Origin: Nematostella vectensis
Taxonomy: Eukaryota > Cnidaria > Anthozoa > Actiniaria > Edwardsiidae
Direction of reading: 5' to 3'
DNA: 64,000 nt
Assembly (NCBI RefSeq): GCF_932526225.1
Contig: NC_064036.1
Span: 9,741,519-9,805,518 of the forward strand
This document shows positions 46,101 to 58,100 of this stretch, piece after piece; the first letter of the stretch is position 1; every line of letters starts with the position of its first letter. The position numbers and the translations under genes are program-made. The notes beneath the pieces were generated by a model that saw only the letters and a list, made by a program, of their open reading frames with translations, did no database searches and had not been told where the DNA came from.

Positions 46101-49100
46101 CTCCATCTACCTTCTACTTGTTCCTCTCCTCCCTCTCTCACGCTCTTCCTTCCACCTCCCTCCTCCCCTTTTTCTTGTGCTCTTCTTTTCCCTCCACCTC
46201 TACCCATCTTCTATTCGTCCTTTCCCTCCCCTCCCCTCCCCTCCCCTCCCCTCCCCTCCCTCCACCTCTACCCCTCTTCTATTCGTCCTTCCCCTCCCCT
46301 CCATCTACCTTCTACTTGTTCCTCCCCTCCCTCTCTCACGCTCTTCCCTCCACCTCCCCCCTCCCCTTTTTCTTGTGCTCTTCTTTTCCCTCCACCTCTA
46401 CCCATCTTCTATTCGTCCTTCCCCTCCCATCCCTCCACCTCTATCCATCTTCTATTCGTCCTTCCCCTCCCCTCCCTCCACCTCTATCCATCTTCTATTC
46501 GTCCTTCCCCTCCCCTCCCTTCACCTCTACCCCGTTTCTATTCGTCCTTCCCTTCCCATCCCTCCACCTCTATTCATCTTCTTTTCGTCTTTCCCCTCCC
46601 CTCCCTCCACCTCTATCCATCTTCTATTCGTCCTTCCCCTCCCCTCCCCTCCCTCACCTCTACCCCGTTTCTATTCGTCCTTCCCCTCCCCTCCCTCACC
46701 TCTACCTCTCTTCTATTCGTCCTTCCCCTCCCCTCCCTCCACCTCTACCCCTCTTCTATTCGTCCTTCCCCTCCCCTTCCTCCACCTCTACCCCTCTTCT
46801 ATTCGTCCTTCCTCTCCCCTCCCTCCACCTCTACCCCTCTTCTATTCGTCCTTTCCCTCCCCTCCCTCCCCTCCCTCCACCTCTACCCCTCTTCTATTCG
46901 TCCTTCCCCTCCCATCCCTCCACCTCTATCCATCTTCTTTTCGTCTTCCCCCCCCCCTCCCTCCACCTCTATCCATCTTCTATTCGTCCTTACGCTCCCC
47001 TCCCCTCCCTTCACCTCTACCCCATTTCTATTCGTCCTTCCCCTCCCTCACCTCTACCTCTCTTCTATTCGTCCTTCCCCTCCCCTCCCTCCACCTCTAC
47101 CCCTCTTCTTTTCGTGCTTCCCCTCCCCTCCCTCACCTCTACCCATCTTTTATTCGTCCTTCCCCTCCCCTCCCTCCACCTCTACCCATCTTCTATTCGT
47201 CCTTCCCCTCCCCTTCCCCCACCTCTACCCCTCTTCTGTTCGTCTTTCCCCTCCCCTGCCTCTACCTCTACCCCGGGTCTATTCGTCCTTCCCCTCCCCT
47301 CCCTCCACCTTTACCCATCTTCTATTCGTCCTTTCCCTCCCCTCCTTCCACCTCTATCCATCTTCTATTCGTCCTTCCCCTCCCTCCCTACCTCTTTGCT
47401 TTCCTTTTCCTCTTTCCCACTTTCTCTTCTATTGTCTCCTTCTTCTTCTCTTTTTCTTAAAACTTTTTCTCTCTATAAAAAAATTATCAGCTACCACGCA
47501 TTCGTAACTTATTTGGACCTACAGCCGGTCCAACTTCTCTGTAAAGGTCTCCATACTAATCTCCATACTCCAAATTACAAAACAAACCAACATATTCCAA
47601 ATACTAATTCGTCCCCTTACTCACCTCCATAATCCAAACTACAGCACAAACCAAAATCACAGTCTCCTTACTAACCAACATACTCCAAATCACAGTCTCC
47701 TTACTAACTGACTGCTCGTCCACAGGTGTTTGCCATGGTGATAGCAGTTCATGTCAAGGGTGTGACGGCGTGCCTAACAGCGGCAAGGTGAAGGATGCGT
47801 GCGGCATATGCGGAGGTGATGGAACCAAATGTACTGCTCTGTCCGGGCTGAAGTGTCCGGCTGCCGATAAAGCGTCCGCCGAGGTCACGTTCTACGGGGG
47901 GGGTCTGAACACTGGCACTCCTACATGTAAAGTGCTTGACCCAAGTACTGGAGCTGTACTACAAACCGCGCAAGGTGAGATCTACTTCATATCTAAATAT
48001 ATCTATTTATACTCGGGTATAAATCGTTGAAGATTGCCAATGAAAGTTTCGATAGCGTTGAGAGCACACTTTCAAGGTACCTTCAAGGTACAATCAACGC
48101 AGCCAGATAGCGATGGATTGCTTCGTGTAGGATATTAGTACAGAATCATGTTTCGTCTGACTTATTTTACGAATTGAGAATATAATGTTTTACCGTGAAC
48201 GGTTGTGATTTTATTCAGCCAAACATTCCCGCCTTTTTTCGTTTCTATGTTTTTTCTTACGTAGATGTTTGAAATTCCGCTACAAATTCGAAAACCTAGA
48301 GCGTAGTTAAGTTCAAAAAAATGCAAGTACCACATTAATCAAACTGTCCATAAAACTTTTCACGCTGTAATTTCTTTTTTTTTCTTTAGCTGAGGCTTAC
48401 TCAATATAAAGATAAATCGATATTTATCTCTTACTGACAACAAAGACTATTCCCCTACCTAATTCAATAGAGGGAGAACGCAACATCTAACCTTTTAACT
48501 ATTTCTCTTGCTTTTTATTCATTTCTCTTGACTTTAGCTACCAATGCGACCGTGACACAAGCGTCATGCACTCTCACAGCGTGGAGTAGTTTCACTGTCG
48601 GCCAGTATAACTTCTCAATCCACCTAGAAAAATCGGACGGAACAGTGGTGAACGTGTCTAATGTCCTGCAGCTGTACTTTTATGACAGCGCGTCTATAAA
48701 GTTCACCAGAATCAGTCCTGAGACGGTAAGCATGGAGAGAGATTCAACTTCACCTGAATAGCAAGTGAAACAGGTGACGCAGAACGAAAATAGAGAGAAA
48801 GTAAGTCGTGCGCAATTTGAGAGAAGGAGGGGGGAAGAAGAAATGACGTGGACTGACCTATTTTACGCTACCAGCTCGTATTTTTGGCCTTTGAGTCAGT
48901 AACACCTTTTTTTATTGTTATCACAAATTAAAATTGAAAAACAAATGATTTGAGGAAATCTCGAAATGACCATCTAGAAATAGTTTTATTATATGCTATT
49001 TACCAAGTTCGATAAAAATATCGAGAAATTTTTCCCAAACAGCCTACGAAAATAGAATCTTCATCACATTTCGTATTTTGCTAGGATGACAAAATGGAAA

Positions 49101-52100
49101 AGAATCCCACATATCAAAGTTTTTTATGCCATAAAGATCGTTGCCATCGATAGAGTATTCCATTAGTTTGGATTTTTCTAAAGCAGCGCGATATACGTTA
49201 TGTTATATGTATGTTTTCTTATGAGAGAGGCCGAGAGTAACTTGTTATTTTTATCCGTGGGCGAAACACCTTGATGCGTGGGCGAAGAAACTCTTGATGC
49301 GTGGGCGAAACTACTCTTATAGACGTGGGCGATACAACCACGTGGGCGAAACCACCACAATTCGCTAACAGGGACGCTCTGGTTATCTTGTCTGATTACA
49401 GGTTCTGCTTACTGATCTCCCAAAAGATGTGTTCATCACTGGAAGCAGGTTTTTCTCTGGCAGCGAGCAGTACTGCTATTTCGGTGACGCTAAGGTCCCT
49501 GCTACTTTAATGAATGACACTACTCTCAAGTGTACTGTACCGACCTCATCCGTCTCGTCTCGTCCTACCGTTGCTGTCACCTTGAATGGAGGATGCAACA
49601 ACTTTACCACAAGTAAGATTATCACGCATCCCTTAGGTTTGTGTCCATATACTAAGATAGGGCAGGACTAAAAGAATAGAAAAATGAAATTGAAGGTCGA
49701 CTTTATCAGGGATTGCGCCATAGGCAAAGCAAAGGCTGGATTGCTGTGTAATTGTATGGGGACTTTTCCGGGCTGCCATAAAAGGTGCACTGTGCGGGCA
49801 AATTTCCAAATCCAAAAACCTTTTTTACGAGGTTGAGTGGAATGCTTAACCTACGTATCTCAACAACAACAAGTTCAAGGCAACCCATTATGTTCTCCTT
49901 AGGTCTACAACTGACCTTGCAAGCTGCAGCTCCAGATTTGACCAAAGCTCAATTCACAGACAACGGAGCGCAAATCCAGGCGACGTTCAGTACTGATGTG
50001 TCAACAGCTAGCCTAACCACGTGCTCAGCTATCCTAGACAGCGCGACGGTGGCGAAACTTGGGACCGGCCCAACGTGCTCCTGGACGAGCAAGTCTACGC
50101 TAGTGATCACGACTGGAACTTCTGCTACTATCATGCCAAGCGATAGCCTAACCCTGAAGGACGACGCACTCAAGGCCGACGGGCAGACGTATTCCAGGTC
50201 TGCCTCTGGCTCCGTCACAGTTCAGAGTCCAACGAATCCAGCTTTTGGCGTTCCAGTTATTAGTGGTGAGCATTATGAAGCTTTTCCTGCTTTTCTTCTT
50301 CTTTTAACATAGCCATACACAATAAAAGACTGTCACATTTTTCTTCAGCAACTACTACTCCTTTCGCGTTATCGACCTATTGACTTATAGAGTTATAAAC
50401 TTGCCAAGAAACCCATGGTAAGCTTTCTTTGACATAAAAATGATATCATTTATGTCCTCAGGTCCCCAGTACCTCTCTGTTTGTGGCAACCTCTCACTAA
50501 CTGGTACCCAGTCCTCTGGTGGCGGCGGCAGAACTATCAAGTATCTATGGCGACTCAAGACTCCCCCATCAGGAGTTAACGTCACCGCATTGAACTCCTA
50601 TCTCAATGGAAAGAACGATTCCACCCTTGACATCGATGGTAGCCTGCTAGAGTCCGGAAAAGAGTACGATTTTGAGCTGTGCGTGTCGAATTTTCTGAAT
50701 TACACCAACCCGATCTGCGCTCTACACAAGGTGACGAAGACCTCGGTGGCCGGGCCAGTGGTGACAGTGTCTGCGCCTCTAAACGACCCTGTTGCGAAGA
50801 CAGTGCTGGTCTCGCAGGAGTTCTTTATCACAGCCAAAGCGGAGGTGCGTTTATAGTCTTTGTGCAATTATTATCATTATAACCAAGTACACTTATTTAA
50901 CATGTTGAACTCTATCAGGCTGCCTCGTGCTCTAACATCTCCACACCTAAGATAAACTTTGAGTGGCGCGCGTCCTGTGCAGACTCAGTGGCCCAGACGG
51001 CTATCGAGGGCAACGCTGACTTCACAGCAACAAAGAACACAGCAAACCTGAAGATTGCTGCGCGCGTGTTACAGGCCGGGAAGATGTGTACTTTCACTGT
51101 CAAAGGAATCATAGCAAGCCTGCTGGACGTTTTCTCTGAAGCATCAGTAGACATCAACCCGCGCAGTACGCCTATCACCGCCATCGTTGCTGGAGGTATG
51201 TTTTTTTTCTCTAGATCTTAATTTAATCCTTTAAAATATTTCCGAAAAGCTTAGCGCCTGTGTGATATATTTTTTAATAAGCGTTTGTTTTTGAGCCCAT
51301 TATAAAGTCTTAAAAGAGCGTTAAATACCACAAACATTGTCACGTGAAATAAAATACCATAACTATTGTCCATTTGCTAATCCTTTTGAGTTGGCACGCT
51401 GGTTCAAAGCAACCCGTAACCTTAGGTGATGTGGACAAACGGTTTAGTAATTTACATGGCAGTGAAATTATGTTGATTGTGGCAGTCAATTCTCAACTCT
51501 CTTTGGAAAAAGACACCACACCTACTTTTATATAATCCTGCGAGAATATCTCCTCATTGCAACTGACGACTGCAAAGAGAAACGCACGCGAGTATCGTCC
51601 TGTTGCTGGGGTTGTAAAAGAAAGTTCCAGTTTTTTTTTCTTCTCCAGGTAACCGAGAAACCGGTCGAACCTGCAGCGAGCTACGTCTCCAAACCCAAGT
51701 AACGGACCCTGACCAGTTGGCCGGTGACCCGAGCTGTACATGGGCGTGTCAGACAAGCGCCGGGGGGTCTTGCGGGTCAGCCACGAGAGTCGGACAGGCC
51801 ATTAGTCCGGCCAGCACATGTGACTCCAAGGTCACGTGTGAGGAGTTCAGGGTGGGCACCACATACATCTTTACGTGAGTGATCAAAACAACAATTCTCA
51901 TTACTCAAACTGTTCGTTTCCCATTCATGGAAGTAGGGGGAGAAGATTTTAGCAGCCATCATGCGTTATCAAAATGGTATTTAAATTCTGGCGAGGACGT
52001 GCCCAGTGACTGGGAATGTAGTTGCGCTGACGTTTCGAGCGTTAGCCCTACGTGGGATGTTTAGACTAGTACTGGAACTGTTTGCTTGCGTCGGTTTGTG

Positions 52101-55100
52101 GCTGCCCTGCGTGGGATGTTTAGACTAGTACTGGAACTGTTTGCTTGCGTCGGTTTGTGGCTGCCCTACGTGGGATGTTTAGACTAGTACTGGAACTGTT
52201 TGCTTGCGTCGGTTTGTGGCTGCCCTACGTGGGATGTTTAGACTAGTACTGGAACTGTTTGCTTGCGTCGGTTTGTGGCTGCCCTGCGTGGGATGTTTAG
52301 ACTAGTACTGGAACTGTTTGCTTGCGTCGGTTTGTGGCTGCCCTACGTGGGATGTTTAGACTAGTACTGGAACTGTTTGCTTGCGTCGGTTTGTGGCTGC
52401 CCTGCGTTGGATGTTTAGACTAGTACTGGAACTGTTTGCTTGCGTCGGTTTGTGGCTGCCCTGCGTGGGATGTTTAGACTAGTACTGGAACTGTTTGCTT
52501 GCGTCGGTTTGTGGCTGCCCTGCGTGGGATGTTTAGACTAGTACTGGAACTGTTTGCTTGCGTCGGTTTGTGGCTGCCCTGCGTGGGATGTTTAGACTAG
52601 TACTGGAACTGTTTGCTTGCGTCGGTTTGTGGCTGCCCTGCGTTGGATGTTTAGACTAGTACTGGAACTGTTTGCTTGCGCCGGTTTGTGGCTGCCCTGC
52701 GTGGGATGTATAGACTAGTACTAGAACTGTTTGCTTGCTTCGGTTTGTGGCTGCCCTGCGTGGGATGTTTAGACTAGTACTAGAACTGTTTGCTTGCGTC
52801 GGTTTGTGGCTGCCCTGCGTGGGATGTTTAGACTAGTACTGGAACTGTTTGCTTGCGTCGGTTTGTGGCTGCCCTGCGTGGGATGTTTAGACTAGTACTG
52901 GAACTGTTTGCTTGCGTCGGTTTGTGGCTCTGCCTGGCAATCATATCTAACATCTTATTTCATTTCCTGGTTGTCAGGGTGACGACAATCAAGGATTCTC
53001 GTAGAGCTACGGCCAGCACTCAGGTAAAGGTGGTCCCTGGGAGTCCACCGGAAGTATGGGTGGAGCAGGCCGAGGTCAAGGTCGCGGTTTCTGAGGAATT
53101 CACACTGAAAGGATTCTTCAAGACCTCATTAGAGCCCAGCCTCATACAGTGGACAAATGTAACGTTGGACGGTAAGGCGTTATCTCCCGTACCATCCCTC
53201 AACCCCACCCGTCAACCCAGTCCTCACCTTCCGCCGCTCCAACAACAACATCATTCTCCTCATTCTCATCATGATCACCTCCGAAAAAACAAAAAGGGAT
53301 TTTTTAAATTCTTTGCAGTATCTCCACGGGTCGTTTATTGTCGGATTTGGCTAATACCAGAGTGACTTAGCTTATGCTTTAGAGTTTTGTGTACAAATAG
53401 CACGTCTATTAAGAACCGAACTGGACCTTCGGCCGTTGTTGGAAGGGGGGGGGGTGCATTCGCACCCCCTGCACCCCCCCTGGGTACTGGCCTGTACCGA
53501 ATGCGGTCTTTAGCAAGCACTTTCAATCGTGTCGACAACAGCCCGATTCGTGCCATTTATTTGACCATTTCGATCGCTAAGACTTTTATGTGGGTACCGA
53601 CCTCGTTCGAAGGCAAGCCTGAAATCACTGTCAAGTATCGCATCCATGTTTCTATTAAGTTATTATTGTCTACAGGAAATGTAATTTGTTCTGTTTGAAG
53701 CACTTTCTTGTTGCCCCTTTCGTGACCACACCCATGTATCCTACTACTTTTATAGCTTAAGTGTGATCATGTATTTGTTTTTATCAGGGTTTCTGGTTGC
53801 TGCCAGTGGATCTCTGTACAAGTCTTACACTGCAAACCAAGCGTCGCTGGCGCATTCTATCTTCCCGCCAAACTTTTTCACCAAAGGCGCAAAGTATGTC
53901 CAAATACACGACTTTGTCAAATGATGGAAATAAGCCCTTTCTGACAAATTTCTGGCTGATTCGTAAGCGCTGAATAAGGTGCTTTTTGTTGCTGTTATTT
54001 GCCGCCAAAAGACGAAAAACGCGCATGTTTGCCACTCAAAAAGTCACGTTATCTCTTAGTGCAAGTCGCCTAGTCTAAATCTTATCCTAAAGCAAGTCTT
54101 GCACTCTTCCAGGTATCGTTACGAGCTGCAAGTGACTCTGGACGGCACTGTGGGAAGGGCATATACTGACGTTATCGCACGACAAGGACCTACATCCGGG
54201 ACACTGGTATCTAGTGCTGCTAGTGCCGAGATCCTCTCTGCCGTAACTCTTTCAGGTATACAGTCATACTTTTTTACTTTTCTCGTCAGCCAGTTCCAAA
54301 AGCGGAAATGTCACAAAAGCAATAATCATTATATGTATTAGTGTATATTTGTGTACAATGCTTTGAGTTGTTTGTAGGTTATCGAATTAGCATTTGTATA
54401 TTCGTTTGCTCAGTAATGTCATGTCTCTTGTCATCCACTTAGCGGGCGGCTGGGTAGCAGAAGATGACGGTGCCAAACCTCTGAAATACACATTTTACCA
54501 AGACAAGACGGTGGTGTACTCAGGCACCTCGACTACGGCAAGCGCTACCGTATCAACGGGGAGGTTCTCTGTACAGGTTCGTGTTACTTCTGTTCAGGTT
54601 CTCCGTACAGTTTCGTGTTACTTCTGTTCAGGTTCTCTGTACAGCTTCGTGTTACTTCTGTTCAGGTTCTCAGCACAGTTTCTTGTTACTTCTGTTCAGG
54701 TTCTCTGTACAGCTTCGTGTTACTTCTGTTCAGGTTCTCTGTACAGCTTCGTGTTATTTCTGTTCAGGTTCTCTGTACAGCTTCGTGTAACTTCTGTTCA
54801 GGTTCTCTGTACAGCTTCGTGTTACTTCTGTTCAGGTTCTCAGCACAGTTTCGTGTTACTTCTGTTCAGGTTCTCTCTACAGTTTCGTGTTACTTCTGTT
54901 CAGGTTCTTTGTACAGCTTCGTGTTACTTCTGTTCAGGTTCTCTATACAGGTTCGTGTTACTTCTGTTCAGGTTCTCTGTACAGGTTCGTGTTACTTCTG
55001 TTCAGATTCTCTCTACAGTTTCGTGTTACTTCTGTTCAGGTTCTTTGTACAGCTTCGTGTTACTTCTGTTCAGGTTCTCTGTACAGGTTTGTGTTACTTC

Positions 55101-58100
55101 TGTTCAGGTTCTCTCTACAGCTTCGTGTTACTTCTGTTCAGGTTCTCTCTACAGGTTCGTGTTACTTCTGTTCAGGTTCTCAGCACAGTTTCGTGTTACT
55201 TCTGTTCAGGTTCTCAGCACAGTTTCGTGTTACTTCTGTTCAGGTTCTCAGCACAGTTTCGTGTTACTTCTGTTCAGGTTCTCTCTACAGGTTCGTGTTA
55301 CTTCTGTTCAGGTTCTCAGCACAGTTTCGTGTTACTTCTGTTCAGGTTCTCAGCACAGTTTCGTGTTACTTCTGTTCAGGTTGTCTCTACAGGTTCGTGT
55401 TACTTCTGTTCAGGTTCTCAGTACAGTTTCGTGTTACTTCTGTTCAGGTTCTCAGCACAGTTTCGTGTTACTTCTGTTCAGGTTCTCTCTACAGGTTCGT
55501 GTTACTTCTGTTCAGGTTCTCTGTACAGGTTCGTATTACTTCTGTTCAGGTTCTCAGCACAGTTTCGTGTTACTTCTGTTCAGGTTCTCAGCACAGTTTC
55601 GTGTTACTTCTGTTCAGGTTCTCAGCACAGTTTCGTGTTACTTCTGTTCAGGTTCTCAGCACAGTTTCGTGTTACTTCTGTTCAGGTTCTCTCTACAGGT
55701 TCGTGTTACTTCTGTTCAGGTTCTCTCTACAGGTTCGTGTTACTTCTGTTCAGGTTCTCTCTACAGGTTCGTGTTACTTGGGACTGCGTGCTCCTGCTGA
55801 CTGCTCATGACTATGACTAGGTCGGCGGAATTTTCAGCTTTTTTAATGTTTTTTTTCGTTCGAGAAAACATTTTCCACCTGCTGAGTAAGCCTGTTGTGC
55901 CTGGAAAGTGAAATATTTGCCAGGGAGATTCTGGAAAGTCAGTAGGTAACGCGAGGAGGTAAAAATTCTCCAGGGAAGGGTAACAATCCTCAACAGGTCA
56001 GTGGTAAGGTGTGCTTGGAAGATCTTGGTAGCTCCCTTTGAGATCATCATGAAATCGGGTAGCTTGAGCCTGAAAAAGTCTAATGAATCACTTTTAGCCA
56101 TACGATTCTTGAATGGTGACAGCCTCTGCTACCCTTTTGACGCGTTAAATGTTGTATTTCCATATGTGACTCAAATTTAATTGTTTGTGTTCAATTTAAG
56201 GTGACGGATGCCTATGGATCAACAACCATTAAATACCTAAACATCACCGCGACCACGCCCACCAATACCAGTGCGGCTGTGTCTAGCGTCCTTAGCGCTG
56301 CGCAGAGTCTGAGCGAGTCTGGCGATGCGGCGGCGGCCGTGGCGAGTCTTGCGAGTACAGCGAGTTATCTGGCATCTACTAATGCATCAGGTAAAAGGCG
56401 GGTCTATCCTCTGAGCAAGTCTATTTTCAAGTGCTATAGGCTCTCGCGAGTATGTCGAGTTATCCGTTATCTACTAATGCAACAGCAGGTAAGAGGTGGG
56501 TCTATACTCTGGAGCTAGTATCTTTGGGAGCTAGAGGGCCTTGCGAGTACCGCGAGTTATCGTCTAAAGGTAAAAGGCGGGTCTATCCTCTGAGCTAGTC
56601 TATCCTTGGGTGCTATAGGCTTACTAATGCAGCAGCAGGTAAAAGGCGGGTCTATCCTGTGGAGCTAGTCAATTCTTAGGTTTTATATACGGTCTTGCGA
56701 GTTTTTCCATCTTTTTGAAGATCATTATCTGTGCATTGCCTAAAGAAATTGATGGCTGTATCTGTTCCTGAGCTGGTACTGTTTTACTTACACGCTGTGA
56801 TTTTCCCTTTTTTTTCCTATCATAGCGGAGCAAGTGCAAGGCGTCCTTGACGCTATCACAAACACGGCAATCAGCGCCGCCAGCTCTCCTACAGCTGTGA
56901 TCTCCCCTGAGGCCTCGAAGATATACATAGATACGCTACTGGCGAACCCCCCTAAGAACGACTCGTCAAAGTCCGACGCTCTCGCGAGTACCATCACAAA
57001 CTGCCTGAAGAGCTATGCCAACCCAGACGATGCATTTTTAAACAAGACGGCAAGTCTGTTGGGAACATTGGACCCTACAGCGAGCGCCGACTCAAAAGCC
57101 GTGAGTCAGCCTGCCTTATAATTAAGCAACCATCTTTTGAAATGCCACCCTCTATTAAGACAAGCTAAAGCATTCCAAAATACGCTGATGGGAATGGATG
57201 CTTTCTCACACTTTGTATTTTGCTAGAATGTCAAAATGGCATCTGAAGGAAAAAAAATTAAGCGTCAGCTTATCAGCAATTTCCAGTTTTCACAATGCCC
57301 CTAACGTTGCTCCTTTCGTTCATATGTTCATAAATGATGACTCATCAATTCTGAATTCTTTATCTAAAGATTTTTTTTAGTTTTGTTTTGTTAAATTGCA
57401 AAGTTAGAGTTAGAAGAACTGTGCAATTTGTTGCGCAAGCGCAAATCGATTATTTGCTAAATCTTTAGACGGTGGCATGAGGAGGAAAAAGAGACGGTAG
57501 GGGTATCACGTGAGTAGAGAAGGGGGACTGGAACTGAGGACTTAGCGAAAATACACCGGATAGTAAGTTTATACGCACTGTACCATAATTCTTTCAATTT
57601 TCAGAAACTTCAAGATGCATACACCCAGTTGGCGCTTCAAGCCGCTAAAGTAATTTCCCCTGGAGAGAAAAAGTGCTATGAAACAGACCACATAAGCATT
57701 CAAGTCGAGCTGACGACTGGGTCAACACCAGTCAGCGGCTGCGATGGAACCCAAGCTACCGTCCCGACAAGCGCCTTCTGCAGCAGTTCTCCCTGTGAGC
57801 CGATAGCTACTACAGTTTCAAGGCCGAAAAGCCCGATCTTACCTACGGGCGAAGCAACATTAAATCCCGTTATGGTGCGTACATGACGTGAAGACAGAGA
57901 CAGGCAGACGTTTCCTACACCTTGTTTCCAGTCTTATGTAATAGTGTAGTCATGATTCACTTCACAGCATTATAAACACCGGTGTGCAAACAGTGCCAAG
58001 CATTGATGTTGATTTGATTGTTCGAATGTGGAAAGTAAGGTCTCTAACACATTTTTATGGCACAGACAGTGGATGTGTACCTAGCCTACAGATCAGGCAA

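Noticed and set aside
45638-47632. Open frames of 512-664 codons rich in Pro/Ser/Leu
   Set aside because: They lie in a pyrimidine-only minisatellite in all three forward frames; lack of purines removes stop codons. The region is an intron between in-phase exons 8 and 9.
54394-55820. Long repeats such as VTSVQVLCTASCYFCSGS as independent genes
   Set aside because: Three overlapping frames of the same 34-bp array; not independent genes. Only the frame continuing exon 19 is discussed, as a finding.
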